Origin: Microcaldota archaeon
GTDB lineage: Archaea > Micrarchaeota > Micrarchaeia > Anstonellales > JAGGVH01
Direction: 5' to 3'
DNA length: 64,000 nt
Assembly: GCA_020854835.1 (NCBI GenBank)
Contig: JAHKLX010000038.1
Location: 62,001 to 126,000, forward strand
The notes under the pieces are model-generated. The model had not been told where the DNA came from, did no database searches, and was given only the letters and a program-made list of their open reading frames with translations. Shown here piece by piece: positions 1 to 9,321 of this stretch (within the stretch, counting starts at the first letter, position 1; each line of letters opens with the position of its first letter). The position numbers and the translations under genes were made by a program.

Positions 1-1517
1 AACGCACCCGAAATATGATCCTCATTTGGAGCAATAATTAATCTACCGTGTCTTGGAGAAAGCACTTGTTTGTAAGGCTGCATAAGTTCTTTGATTTCAA
101 CCTGCGCCTCCACATTTTGAATGATATGCAAATTCATTTCATCCCCATCAAAATCTGCATTGTAAGGGGGACAAACAGCAGGATTAACTCTCAATGTTTT
201 TCCTGGAAGTATTTTGACAGTGTGACCCATCATTGAAACTCTGTGAAGAGAGGGTTGTCTGTTGAAAAGAGTTATATCTCCATCAATTACCTGTCTTTCA
301 ACAATTGAACCTGGTACAAGCGAATCGATTATCTCTTGTTTTGCAGAATCAGTTACTTTTACTCTGTGTCCATTTGGCATAATAACATAAATTGCTTGAG
401 GATATTTATCAGCCAAAATATATTTTTTAACTCCTTCAATATTCCAAGTTGTAACTTTTATAGGTATGGTAACTTCTCTTGCAACACCTTCAGGAACACC
501 AACTTCATCTATCTTTAATCTAGGATCGGGAGAAATAACTGTTCTTGCTGAAAAGTTAACTCTCTTGCCAGATAAATTATATCTAAACCTTCCTTCTTTT
601 CCTTTTAATCTTTGAGTTAGTGTTTTCAAGGCCCTTCCAGATCTGTGTCTTGCCGGAGGAGTGTTTGCCAATTCATTATTGAAATAAGTACTGCAGTGGT
701 ATTGTAAAAGCTCCCATAAATCTTCAATAATAAGTTGTGGAGCACCTGCATTAATATTCATATCTAATCTTTGATTGATTCTTATAATGTCAACCAATTT
801 ATGTGTTAAATCATCTTCAGATCTTTCACCAGATTCAAGAGTTATTGATGGTCTCATATTAACTGGGGGTACGGCCAAAACTGTTAAAATCATCCATTCA
901 GGTCTTGCATTAATTGGATCAAGTCCTAAAACTCTTAACTCATCATTGCTGATATTTTCAAGCCATTCTCTTATATCTGTAGGAAGCATAACTTTTTTGT
1001 TTTTGTAAAAGGTTGTTGGTTTTAATAAAGTTATTTCAGATTGTTTTTTTCCACAATGAGGGCATATTTTTCCTTTAACTTTTTTGGTTCTGAATTTAAA
1101 GATGGATGTTTGTTTTTTCTCCCCATCTTCTTCATCATCTTGATATTCCTCAAGCTCCTCTTTTAATTTCTCAATATCTTCATCCCCTAAAACAGTTTTA
1201 AAACATTTATCACATGTTGATTGGAGAATATAAAGAATCACTTTACCATATAATGGGTGAATAACAGGTCTCACAATTTCCATATGTCCGAAATGTCCAG
1301 GACACACGCCCATTCTTGCCCCACAAGTTCTGCATTTTAATCCAGGATCAATGACGCCCATTCTTGTGTCTACAAGTCCATTTTCTATTGGGTATCCATC
1401 ATCATTATAAGTATCTGGAATTGTTATTTTGACAGCACTCATTTTTCTAACTTCATCTGGAGATAAAACTGTGAATTTTACGCCGCCTATTTTTTTATCA
1501 GTTACTATATCAACCAT
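1..1517 (-). CDS. rpoA1: DNA-directed RNA polymerase subunit A' (rpoA1), 3' end outside window
   Basis: Largest catalytic RNAP subunit, N-terminal portion, about 505 residues visible. I translated the minus strand from the ATG at 1517 (MVDIVTDKKIGG). In order it shows a zinc-binding cluster (CRTCGARMGVCPGHFGH), a second CPHCG zinc motif after an acidic/Lys-rich stretch, the bridge region GRFRYNLSGKRVNFSARTV, and near the left edge the active-site NADFDGDEMN loop whose aspartates bind the catalytic magnesium. It starts 10 bp after rpoB' ends, as the last visible gene of an H-B''-B'-A' operon. The frame is still open at base 1, so the C-terminus (and rpoA'') lies outside. Identification is certain. 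Confidence 0.97.
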   Translation of the reverse strand, partial: MVDIVTDKKIGGVKFTVLSPDEVRKMSAVKITIPDTYNDDGYPIENGLVDTRMGVIDPGLKCRTCGARMGVCPGHFGHMEIVRPVIHPLYGKVILYILQSTCDKCFKTVLGDEDIEKLKEELEEYQDDEEDGEKKQTSIFKFRTKKVKGKICPHCGKKQSEITLLKPTTFYKNKKVMLPTDIREWLENISNDELRVLGLDPINARPEWMILTVLAVPPVNMRPSITLESGERSEDDLTHKLVDIIRINQRLDMNINAGAPQLIIEDLWELLQYHCSTYFNNELANTPPARHRSGRALKTLTQRLKGKEGRFRYNLSGKRVNFSARTVISPDPRLKIDEVGVPEGVAREVTIPIKVTTWNIEGVKKYILADKYPQAIYVIMPNGHRVKVTDSAKQEIIDSLVPGSIVERQVIDGDITLFNRQPSLHRVSMMGHTVKILPGKTLRVNPAVCPPYNADFDGDEMNLHIIQNVEAQVEIKELMQPYKQVLSPRHGRLIIAPNEDHISGA

Positions 1518-1527
1518 TATAACACCC

Positions 1528-3336
1528 CTATGCTTTATCCTCCAAAATTATTTTTGGATGGACCCCTAGAGAAATAATCTCTTCTAACAGTAATTTGAAT
1601 GCATAACTAACTTCAACTCTGTAAAATCTGTTGCTGTCGCATACTGGACAAACATCCCTATTTTTAGTGTGGTCGTGATAGCCAATTGCTCCGCACGTAC
1701 TGCACACCAAAATAGCTGTTTTGTCGCTTTCTTCCAACAGCCTTTCTTTAATTAGAATCGATGAACCGTAACCTATCAAACAATCTCTTTCCATTTCTCC
1801 GAATCTTAGACCGCCGTCTCTAGCTCTTCCTTCTGTTGGCTGTCGTGTCAATAATTGTATAGGTCCTCTAGATCTTGCATGAAGTTTGTTTGATACCAAA
1901 TGATGTAATCTTTGGTAATACACAGTTCCGATAAATATTTTTGCTTTGAGTTTTCTTCCAGTTATAGGATCATACATTTCTTCTTCCCCATATTCGTTGA
2001 ATCCATGTTCTTTTAATATTGCTTTGAATTCTTCGGTGTTTTCATTTATGAAAGCGCTTCCATCAATTATTCTCCCATCTAAGGATCCTGCTTTTCCACC
2101 AAGCATTTCAATAATATGTCCAAAAGTCATACGCGAGGGAATAGCGTGTGTATTAACAATAAGATCTGGAACTATACCCTCATTGGTAAATGGAAGATCT
2201 TCTTGTGGTAAAACCATTCCAACAATTCCTTTTTGTCCTGAACGAGCAGAGAATTTATCTCCTACTTCAGGTACTTTAACATCTCTAACTCTGACTTTAA
2301 CCATTCGATTCCCGCCCAATGTGTCTGTCAGCATAACTGAATCAACAGTCCCTTCCTGTCCGTGAGAAACTCCAACAGAACTTTCTCTTTTCTTTTCTTC
2401 AATAATTCCAAAGACAGAAATTTCCTCTAAAAATCTTGGAGGAGATGTTTTTCCAATAAGCACATCGCCACAGTTAACTGTAACTTCAGGAGCTATTGAT
2501 CCATCACTGCCCAAGTATTTATATGCCTCTTCACCCCTATATCCAGAAACAGTCGGAGGGGGAATTTCAAATTTATCTTTTTGTCCGCCAGGATATCTTC
2601 TTTCCTCGGCCACAGATGTTTTAAACATGACAACTCTACCCAAACCTCTATCCAGCGCACCTTTATTCAATACAACAGCATCTTCCATGTTATATTCATA
2701 GGACATTACAGCAACAATAAAGTTTTGGCCAGCAGGATGGACATCCATGTCCAAATACTCATAAGTTCTTGTAGAAACCATAGGTTTTTGAGGATAATAC
2801 ATTATATATGATCTTGATAAATAGTAATTACTATAATTTGCAGCATACAAACCTAATGACTGTTTGGTTTGTGACGCAGCCATTGAATTTCGAGCAGATA
2901 AATTATGATTGGGATAAGGAAGACTGCCTGCAACAATACCTAATATAGATATTGGATCTATTTCAAGATGTGTGTGTTCAGTGGTTAATTCTTCTTTCCA
3001 CTGGGCAATATAAACCATTTCTTCTTCCTCAGCATCTAAATATTCAATAATTCCCATATTAATTAAATCACTCCAAGAAAGTTCTTTGATTTTTAATTTT
3101 TCAATTAAATCAGAGGTTAATCTAGATTTTCCTTTATCAACCACTATATAAGGTCTTCTGGCACGGCCCCCATCAGTATTGATATAGAATGAATTGTATT
3201 TTTTACTATAAGAAAAATTAGATTGGTTTGTTACCTCCCCTTTTCTTCTAGTAGTTACGAGTTGATTATAAAAATTAACAGGATCATCGTGATACCCCAC
3301 TAATCTACCATTTACATAAACTGCACAACTTTTCAT
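1528..3336 (-). CDS. rpoB1: DNA-directed RNA polymerase subunit B' (C-terminal half of split RpoB)
   Basis: 602-residue subunit equal to the C-terminal half of the beta-like RNAP subunit. Visible hallmarks are the SYEYNMEDAVVLNK segment, GDKFSARSGQKGIVG in the hybrid-binding region, the GGLRFGEMERDCLIGYG clamp motif, and a C-terminal zinc ribbon (CSTCGAIGYHDH...CPVCDSN). B'' precedes it by 12 bp and rpoA' follows by 10 bp, so the four genes are very probably co-transcribed. Splitting of B into B'' and B' is a known feature of many euryarchaea. No sign of damage; both halves are full length. Confidence 0.97.
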   Translation of the reverse strand: MKSCAVYVNGRLVGYHDDPVNFYNQLVTTRRKGEVTNQSNFSYSKKYNSFYINTDGGRARRPYIVVDKGKSRLTSDLIEKLKIKELSWSDLINMGIIEYLDAEEEEMVYIAQWKEELTTEHTHLEIDPISILGIVAGSLPYPNHNLSARNSMAASQTKQSLGLYAANYSNYYLSRSYIMYYPQKPMVSTRTYEYLDMDVHPAGQNFIVAVMSYEYNMEDAVVLNKGALDRGLGRVVMFKTSVAEERRYPGGQKDKFEIPPPTVSGYRGEEAYKYLGSDGSIAPEVTVNCGDVLIGKTSPPRFLEEISVFGIIEEKKRESSVGVSHGQEGTVDSVMLTDTLGGNRMVKVRVRDVKVPEVGDKFSARSGQKGIVGMVLPQEDLPFTNEGIVPDLIVNTHAIPSRMTFGHIIEMLGGKAGSLDGRIIDGSAFINENTEEFKAILKEHGFNEYGEEEMYDPITGRKLKAKIFIGTVYYQRLHHLVSNKLHARSRGPIQLLTRQPTEGRARDGGLRFGEMERDCLIGYGSSILIKERLLEESDKTAILVCSTCGAIGYHDHTKNRDVCPVCDSNRFYRVEVSYAFKLLLEEIISLGVHPKIILEDKA

Positions 3337-3348
3337 AAGAATAACCTC

Positions 3349-4812
3349 CTATAATGCTTTTAATCCAAATTCTCTTATTTTGTCATAGATTGTTTCAATC
3401 TTTTCCTCACCTGGAGTAATCTCTGTTATCAATGCTAAATTCTTTACAAGCGCAATATTCGGACCCTCAGGACTTTCAGTAGGGCATAATTTTCCCCAAT
3501 GTGTTCCGTGCAAATCCCTTGCAAGAAAATGAGGATGCTTTTTACTGAGAGGAGAATTAACTCTTCTTAAATGTGACATTGTTGCAAGATAGCTTGTTCT
3601 ATCGAGAAGCTGAGCAACACCAGTTTGTCCTGCAATCCAATTTCCTGTTGCAAGTGAAGTTCTCATTTTATCGCTTAGTGCATCAGGCCTAACTAAATTT
3701 TGAACAATCAAACGTCTACCTCTTGCTTCTGCTCTGCTGGCCTGGTATTGAATATCCCTTACTAAAAATTGGAATGCGTATCTAAACAATTCTTCCATCA
3801 GCATACCTGAAAGTTTAACTCTTTTGTTGGCATAATGGTCTTTGTCATCAGGTGGAACTCTACCAGTACCAACAAGATTTGCGCGATATGCCATTTCGAT
3901 TAGGAATTTTGCTTTTTTCATCCGTGCTTCTTTTTCTGTGCTGATATGTGGAAGCAGATAGGAATCCAATAACAATTCTGCTCTTAAAAGCTGTTCGTCT
4001 TCTTCTCTTGTAGGCATTAGCATTTTTCCAATTTTCAACAACGCTTCAGGGGTGTTCTTTGTTGTGTCCACCTCAAAATTAATCAAAAGATCATTTTTCA
4101 AAGACATATCCCCAGGGATATTTGCTAAAATCTCATTATTACTTTTAAGACCCAAAGCCTTAAGAAGAACAGTGAGACGCAATTCAGACGGAGAGCTTGG
4201 AAAATCTGCTTTCATTGTTCCGTCTTCTTTTCTCTCAACAACACATCTCGCCCTAAAACCGGTTCTTGTTGAAAAGATTTTTGATATTGTTAATTTTTTC
4301 AAGTCTTCTTTTGTTGTGATCAATCTGTTTGGAGCTAAATCTTCTATACCTACTAAAACTTTTTCACTGCCGTTAATAATAAAATATCCTCCTGGATCAT
4401 TGGGATCTTCTCCAGATTCAATTAATTCTTCTTTCCCCATATTTTCAAGATAACATAATTTAGATTTTATCATAACAGGTAATTCACCTATATAAACCTC
4501 TGAAATTAATGATTCAATTCCATGCATAATGGGTATAACTTCTAAAAAAATAGGTGCCGAATATGTAATATTTCTTACTCGTGCTTCATTGGGAATAATT
4601 TCCCTTCTTGAACCATCTGCCTCAATAACCATTGGTTTTTCCAATCTTATTCTGCCAAGTTTAATTTCGAATCCCTCAATATTTGTTGAAATTTTTTCCG
4701 AGGAACTTATAATCTCTTGAAGATTTTTATCAACAAATTTGTTATATGAACTCAGATGTTGCCTTACAAAAGAGTTTTCCCTAAAGTATGCCTTTAATTC
4801 TTCTCCAACCAT
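3349..4812 (-). CDS. rpoB2: DNA-directed RNA polymerase subunit B'' (N-terminal half of split RpoB)
   Basis: 487 residues, N-terminal half of the split second-largest RNAP subunit (protrusion, lobe and fork regions). It contains GGYFIINGSEKVLVGIEDLAPNR-type protrusion sequence, DDKDHYANKRVKLSGML, and near the C-terminus THWGKLCPTESPEGPNIALVKNLAL, the fork motif found before the usual split point. The gene ends 12 bp before B', leaving no room for fused coding. The split site after this motif matches that in methanogens and other euryarchaea. Confidence 0.97.
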   Translation of the reverse strand: MVGEELKAYFRENSFVRQHLSSYNKFVDKNLQEIISSSEKISTNIEGFEIKLGRIRLEKPMVIEADGSRREIIPNEARVRNITYSAPIFLEVIPIMHGIESLISEVYIGELPVMIKSKLCYLENMGKEELIESGEDPNDPGGYFIINGSEKVLVGIEDLAPNRLITTKEDLKKLTISKIFSTRTGFRARCVVERKEDGTMKADFPSSPSELRLTVLLKALGLKSNNEILANIPGDMSLKNDLLINFEVDTTKNTPEALLKIGKMLMPTREEDEQLLRAELLLDSYLLPHISTEKEARMKKAKFLIEMAYRANLVGTGRVPPDDKDHYANKRVKLSGMLMEELFRYAFQFLVRDIQYQASRAEARGRRLIVQNLVRPDALSDKMRTSLATGNWIAGQTGVAQLLDRTSYLATMSHLRRVNSPLSKKHPHFLARDLHGTHWGKLCPTESPEGPNIALVKNLALITEITPGEEKIETIYDKIREFGLKAL

Positions 4813-4843
4813 CTAAACACCTCTAACTTTCCCAGGAGTAAAA

Positions 4844-5107
4844 TCATTCTACAACACGATAATAATAATGTTCGGTTGTAAAATCTTTTCTCATAATCTT
4901 AATAATTGTGCCTTTTGAAACCTTAAATCCCTTAAGCTTCATCATAATCTTTAAACCCATATCTTTTTTCTTGATTTTGGGCAGATTGTGCTTGAACGTG
5001 TTCAGTTTTTTAAGAAGTTCTACTTCTTCCTCCTTTGTTAAAGGAACATGCTCCGGAATAAGCTCATGGGGATGGTACTTAATTTCATCCTTCAAGAATA
5101 TCACCAC
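4844..5107 (-). CDS. rpoH: DNA-directed RNA polymerase subunit H
   Basis: 87-residue small RNAP subunit (eukaryotic Rpb5 C-terminal domain homologue). It carries the family signature HPHELIPEHVPLT near the N-terminus and ends with the typical KGTIIKIMRKD...YYYRVV. It is the first gene of the rpoH-B''-B'-A' operon, the normal archaeal order. The start is the ATG at 5107 (MVIFLKDEIKYH), giving a length close to the family norm. Confidence 0.95.
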   Translation of the reverse strand: MVIFLKDEIKYHPHELIPEHVPLTKEEEVELLKKLNTFKHNLPKIKKKDMGLKIMMKLKGFKVSKGTIIKIMRKDFTTEHYYYRVVE

Positions 5108-5130
5108 CAGTGGACACTAATGTATCTGTT

Positions 5131-5165
5131 TTAGATATTTAAAAAGCATTAAGTTTATAAATATA
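5131..5165. promoter_or_regulatory. Divergent TATA-like promoter elements between rpoH and fkbM-like gene
   Basis: On the minus strand a TTTTTAAATATC stretch lies about 30-35 bp upstream of the rpoH start. On the plus strand GTTTATAAATATA (about 5153-5165) lies about 55 bp upstream of the methyltransferase start. Both resemble archaeal TATA boxes and fit divergent transcription. This is inferred from composition and position only. Confidence 0.45.
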
Positions 5166-5218
5166 CGCCATAAAATAGAAAGTCTCAATAGAAATTAGCT
5201 TAAATAGGGTGTTATTTT

Positions 5219-5983
5219 ATGAGCAAACACGATAATGTTTTAACTTTAACAAAAATATTAATTAAATCTAGGTTACACCACATTAAAAATCTATTTTCAG
5301 GGAAAAAATCTCCTGTCGAGATAAAAACAGATTATGGAAACTATTTAATTGAACCAAAAACTTCCATGTACTGGATTGTTGAGGAAATTGTTAAGAAAAA
5401 AATATATGATGTGAAAAAAACTCCAAATGAAAAGGATGTAATTCTTGATTTAGGAATGAATATAGGAATATATTCTGTGTATGCTTCTAAAAGATTTGGT
5501 TCAAAAATTATAGGCGTTGAGCCGGTTAGAGATAATTTTAACATTGCAGTGAAAAACATAAAACATAACAAGCTTGATGAATTTATTATTACTTTGAATA
5601 AAGCAGTTTCAAATAAAGATGGAGAAAAATTGAAATTATGGATAGACGATAAAAATGTTGGTGGCCATTCGACGATAAAAGATTTGGGAAGAAAGCGAAA
5701 AAGATATGAAGAAGTTGAAACAGTTTCTTTATTAACATTGATAAAAGAGTATAACCCTAACGTTATTAAATGTGACATTGAGGGAGCAGAATGGGAAATC
5801 TTCACAGAAAATAATTTTGATTTGATGAAAAATGTTTATCTTGTGATGATGGAAGTTCACCAATTTGAAAATCATAACATTGAAGATATGAAAAAACTTT
5901 TTGAAAAAAATAACTATAAAACTTCTTTAGTCAAAGATGACTGGGATCAAAAATCTGCGATGCTTTATGCGATCAAAGAATAA
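5219..5983 (+). CDS. FkbM-family SAM-dependent methyltransferase
   Basis: 254 residues. The SAM-binding glycine motif is ILDLGMNIGIYSVYASKRFG (about residues 75-95), followed by the acidic GVEP motif after strand 2 and the family hallmark KCDIEGAEWEIF (about residue 180). FkbM enzymes methylate hydroxyl groups on small molecules or glycans; the substrate here is unknown. It is divergent from the RNAP operon, with no glycan genes next to it. The second gene downstream reads the same way but looks unrelated. Confidence 0.85.
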   Translation: MSKHDNVLTLTKILIKSRLHHIKNLFSGKKSPVEIKTDYGNYLIEPKTSMYWIVEEIVKKKIYDVKKTPNEKDVILDLGMNIGIYSVYASKRFGSKIIGVEPVRDNFNIAVKNIKHNKLDEFIITLNKAVSNKDGEKLKLWIDDKNVGGHSTIKDLGRKRKRYEEVETVSLLTLIKEYNPNVIKCDIEGAEWEIFTENNFDLMKNVYLVMMEVHQFENHNIEDMKKLFEKNNYKTSLVKDDWDQKSAMLYAIKE

Positions 5984-6030
5984 AATGACCTGGCGATTGT
6001 TTTTTATTTATTTGGTACTTTAATATCCTT

Positions 6031-7254
6031 ATGGCCCTCAAACCAATACTCAATTCATCTTTGCATACGAACGAGAAAAATGCTGTCGAAATTAAAAATA
6101 ATGAAACACTGATAATTTTTTATATGTCGCGATGGCTTGCACTTAATGATAAAAAAATAAATGAGAATAGATTTTTTGAGGTAACTGGAAAAGAATTGAA
6201 ACAGTGTAATTTTTCAACTGTAGAAGATTCAAAACTTCTTGATAGATATTCGCAGTATAGATTCGATGAAATAATGGGAAGATTTTCCGAAGAAAAAATA
6301 TTGGAGTATGTTGCTTCTCTCCAACCCGAGGAGCAGGCTTTTGCTTTTGTTTCAGTTTTGCTCAAAGGAAGAGAAGCTTATACTTTTATCAAAGAATGTG
6401 AAAAAAATCCTCCTGAAAATTTTTCAGAATCTATTAATCAAAAATTTGATATTTTTTGGCATAATGAACTTGTTTCAATGAGACAGTATAATTATTGGAA
6501 AACAAAAAAAATTACTATAAGCAGAGTGGCAGAATTTATTGAGAATGCTATGCCAGAATATCTGAACACGTTAACAACAGTTTATGGAATTCTCATGGGC
6601 AGGTTTGAAAAAGAGGATCAGGATTTCGTTGATGCTGTTAAACAGGCCGATGAAATTATGAAAAAACACAACTTATTGTCCAATGATATTGAATTAAATG
6701 CACAAAGAATTGCAAGATTAACTATCTCAGTATTTATACGAGGGCCTAAAAGAGCAGAAAGAATTTTGAAAAGAAATAAATACAAACCTGAAGACATAAG
6801 AGGGCCTAAATTTCTCTTCATTAAATCAAAACTTAGATTTAATATAGAAGGATTTGAAGATGCTTTTGCACAGTTTGATAAAACAGTTGAAGAAATTCCA
6901 CAACCATCACCTCCTGCACCAAAACCCTCTCCGACTGCACGCCCACCAGTTAAAAAACCCCAACCAGTCTCTGTTGCTGATGTTAGAGAAGCAAGATTGA
7001 TGTTGTATGATAGAATTATGGAAGAAGAAAGCGATGCAGATTCAAAATCAGTATTGAAAGAAAGAGGAAATGAAATTTATATTAGAGAAAAATTCGGAAA
7101 TTTTGTAGAATTTCTTAGAAATCGAGGGGTTTCCAAAAAAGTTTTTGATGAGGAAATTCTAAATACACTTGATGAAATAGCACGATGTGAAACAATGCGC
7201 TGTTTTAGCAATCTTATTGATGGAAAAATAGAAACCTATTTCAAAAGACAATAA
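6031..7254 (+). CDS. Hypothetical helical protein with proline-rich linker
   Basis: 407 residues, no family recognised. About residues 1-285 look all-helical and charged, followed by a Pro-rich linker (QPSPPAPKPSPTARPPVKKP, about residues 290-312) and a second small charged helical domain of about 90 residues. No signal peptide or membrane segment, so probably cytosolic. The linker suggests two independently folding domains. An alternative start is not obvious; the ATG at 6031 is preceded by an AT-rich promoter-like stretch (tttggtactttaatatcc). Composition matches its neighbours. Confidence 0.75.
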   Translation: MALKPILNSSLHTNEKNAVEIKNNETLIIFYMSRWLALNDKKINENRFFEVTGKELKQCNFSTVEDSKLLDRYSQYRFDEIMGRFSEEKILEYVASLQPEEQAFAFVSVLLKGREAYTFIKECEKNPPENFSESINQKFDIFWHNELVSMRQYNYWKTKKITISRVAEFIENAMPEYLNTLTTVYGILMGRFEKEDQDFVDAVKQADEIMKKHNLLSNDIELNAQRIARLTISVFIRGPKRAERILKRNKYKPEDIRGPKFLFIKSKLRFNIEGFEDAFAQFDKTVEEIPQPSPPAPKPSPTARPPVKKPQPVSVADVREARLMLYDRIMEEESDADSKSVLKERGNEIYIREKFGNFVEFLRNRGVSKKVFDEEILNTLDEIARCETMRCFSNLIDGKIETYFKRQ

Positions 7255-7608
7255 TAAAAATAAACTCAACAAAAAATAATGAAAACTTGGAAAATTGGAA
7301 TTTATAGTTTCACAAACCAGCAACTATTATGTAGTTCCTGGAGCTCCAGCTTTTCACTAATAGAAATTTTTTCCGAACAGTCCACTCCTCTAGCATTAAC
7401 AATTGTTCTGGGAGCTATGGGGTTATTGTGTGTAAAAGAGCATGTAAATCTATTACCACATTAAACCTCTTCATAAAATTCTTTCAGGGGTTTTCTTTCT
7501 CGTTTATGTTGTTGGATATTGAAATAACCTAGGCTAAAGCATATGGCAAAACAAAATTTTCAGGAATTCCGAAAACTTTTAGTTCTATATCCTCATACAT
7601 TATTGAAT
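7255..7608. other. Intergenic stretch with one doubtful 61-codon ORF
   Basis: 354 bp between the convergent ends of the 407-residue gene and the lipoprotein gene. A 61-codon plus-strand ORF (7279-7464) has no ribosome-binding site or recognisable motif, and its Ser/Leu-rich translation looks non-natural. I could not find a decayed gene in the six frames by eye. No tRNA fold or repeat was seen. Confidence 0.4.
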
Positions 7609-8523
7609 CTACCTAACTAGAAAATTTCCAGGTGAGGATCTCCCATCTTTTGGTGCAATTACTGAACATTTATCTGAAACATAAACTGTTTCCAATCCAG
7701 TTTCGAGTTCAGGATTCACTGCCCAAGTTGGAACTGAATCTAGAATTACATAGTTAACTCTTTCATCTCTAATAAATGCTCTTACACCAGAATCGGTTAG
7801 ATCTCCACTGTATTTTTTCGCCCCTAAAAAGTAATACTCAACTAGGGGAGAATATTTGTTTTGGATTGCTATGGTCGCATTGGTTGTATTCAAATAGGCC
7901 CATATAAAACAATCTGTTACATTAGATAAAAAGAGATCACGGGATTGGTTATAATAATTTAAATTTATGGATTTTTCATATTCGCACCAATTTTTTAAAA
8001 ATTTGAGATTGTTGCAGGTTTTTATATTATTAAATTCATATGCACTTAAATAACAGTATTCTTTTTTAGGTCCGTCGTATACATCACAAGCTTCTAAATT
8101 CCCAACATAATACCCAATATAAAAATAACATTCATTTCGCATATCTGATAAGTCCATCAAATCGCATGCTTTGGCAGTCTTGCTTTCAATTGATATATTC
8201 AATAAGCATTCATCCGGATTTGATGTAAAACTGCATACTTCAGGGCTATTTAGTTGAATCCCACATTCTAAAAAACATTGATCCCTCTTAGAATTATCTT
8301 GAAAAGACGCGCAACTGCCAACAGTGTGAATAGAATAACCCTCAAATTCCACATTTATTTCTTCGGCTAAAATTTGATGTTCTTCTGTATATGTTTGATA
8401 TTCATTTACTTCCCATAATTCAAATTCTAACTCAGTTGTTTTGTTGTTTAAAACTTCTGGTTCTTCGTTCACACAACCAAAAAATAATAAAAAAATTAAA
8501 ATAAAACTAATCTTCTTTAACAT
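7609..8523 (-). CDS. Cysteine-rich secreted lipoprotein, unknown function
   Basis: 304 residues. The N-terminus has a lipoprotein-type signal peptide (MLKKISFILIFLLFFGCVNEE, Cys at about residue 17). The mature part carries about five short units with paired cysteines (patterns such as QCFLECGI, CYFYIGYYVGNLEACD, KEYCYLSAYEFNNIKTCN), like the Cys-pair repeats of exported archaeal proteins. The C-terminal 80 residues have no such pairs. It overlaps the 3' end of the upstream 89-residue gene by 17 bp and is the last of a three-gene envelope cluster. The ligand or role is unknown. Confidence 0.8.
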   Translation of the reverse strand: MLKKISFILIFLLFFGCVNEEPEVLNNKTTELEFELWEVNEYQTYTEEHQILAEEINVEFEGYSIHTVGSCASFQDNSKRDQCFLECGIQLNSPEVCSFTSNPDECLLNISIESKTAKACDLMDLSDMRNECYFYIGYYVGNLEACDVYDGPKKEYCYLSAYEFNNIKTCNNLKFLKNWCEYEKSINLNYYNQSRDLFLSNVTDCFIWAYLNTTNATIAIQNKYSPLVEYYFLGAKKYSGDLTDSGVRAFIRDERVNYVILDSVPTWAVNPELETGLETVYVSDKCSVIAPKDGRSSPGNFLVR

Positions 8524-8776
8524 CTGAAACCACCTGTCTCCATGATCCGCCTATGTAATGCCAAAGTTGTTTTGTTGTTGAATCATAAACTAATGACGTT
8601 TTATTCGCAACTTCCATGGGCCGGTCTATCTCAATAAAAATTTTGCTTTGTGTCCATTTGATATCCTCTTTGAATGGATTGCGCTCAAGAATATATATCT
8701 TATTTTTTTCTTTTTTGGTTTTCTCACACCATTCTGTTATTTGATTGATTTCGTTTTGCGATACCAATGAAATCAC
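8507..8776 (-). CDS. Small hypothetical protein
   Basis: 89 residues, no family recognised. The GTG start at 8776 overlaps the stop of the upstream membrane-protein gene (GTGA), so translational coupling is likely; a TTG at 8767 is an alternative. No signal peptide or membrane helix. Aromatic, beta-rich end (LVYDSTTKQLWHYIGGSWRQ). Because it sits between a two-helix membrane protein and a lipoprotein with overlaps on both sides, a shared envelope-linked role is plausible but unproven. Confidence 0.65.
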   Translation of the reverse strand: MISLVSQNEINQITEWCEKTKKEKNKIYILERNPFKEDIKWTQSKIFIEIDRPMEVANKTSLVYDSTTKQLWHYIGGSWRQVVSDVKED

Positions 8777-9156
8777 CTTTTTTTCTTGACTTTTTTTCTC
8801 TTGGTTTTGGGAGTAGATGATTTTTTAACTGACTTTTTTACAGTGGTTTTTTTATTGGTAGATTTTTTAACAGGTTTTGGTTTTTGAACTTTTTTAGAAG
8901 TTGGTTCAATCATTACGTGAGTAACCGGAACAGAAACTGGAGAACGTGGTTTTTTGCCCAAATATCTGTTGACCAACATTATTAATATCCCTACGGGAAT
9001 AAAAATTACTGATAAAACAATCAGACCTGAGAACAATAAGGACATTATTCCATCAGATAAAAGTCCGGTTTGTAAATACCATAATACAAACGTAGTTAAA
9101 GCACCCAAAAAAGCAAGTATACCAATCAACAAAAACGCCATTCCAAATTTTCTCAT
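8773..9156 (-). CDS. Two-helix membrane protein with lysine-rich tail
   Basis: 127 residues: two hydrophobic helices (about residues 5-30 and 35-62), then a strongly basic low-complexity tail rich in KKS/KPVKK to the C-terminus. It should sit in the cytoplasmic membrane with the basic tail inside (positive-inside rule) and may contact nucleic acid or acidic partners. It starts the three-gene cluster 9156-7609. A similar composition in reverse order (basic N-terminus, then two helices) is seen in the gene at 60982. Confidence 0.7.
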   Translation of the reverse strand: MRKFGMAFLLIGILAFLGALTTFVLWYLQTGLLSDGIMSLLFSGLIVLSVIFIPVGILIMLVNRYLGKKPRSPVSVPVTHVMIEPTSKKVQKPKPVKKSTNKKTTVKKSVKKSSTPKTKRKKVKKKR

Positions 9157-9201
9157 GTGATCACCTAGTTATACTAAAAAGAAAAATAATATAAACATTT
9201 G

Positions 9202-9297
9202 TGGACCTGCCGGGAGTTGAACCCGGAACCTCTGCCTTATTCTAAACATATAAAATTTATGCGAAGGCAGCACGCTACCAGATTGCGCCACAGGCCC
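9202..9297 (-). tRNA. tRNA-Ala(CGC) with 22-nt intron
   Basis: The minus strand folds as a full cloverleaf: acceptor GGGCCTG/CAGGTCC with the G3:U70 wobble that identifies tRNA-Ala, discriminator A, and T-loop TTCAACT. Anticodon stem CTGCC/GGCAG encloses loop TTCGCA plus A38, so the anticodon is CGC. A 22-nt AT-rich intron (9238-9259) sits at the canonical 37/38 position. No CCA is encoded. Confidence 0.93.
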
Positions 9298-9321
9298 AAA
9301 AAAATAAAAAAAGGGAAAAAA

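Noticed and set aside
1946-2365. Long plus-strand ORF opposite rpoB'
   Set aside because: Shadow of the conserved minus-strand RNAP gene; composition and lack of motifs show it is not coding.
7279-7464. 61-codon plus-strand ORF
   Set aside because: No ribosome-binding site, promoter or motif; Ser-rich translation looks like chance. Mentioned only as part of the intergenic entry.
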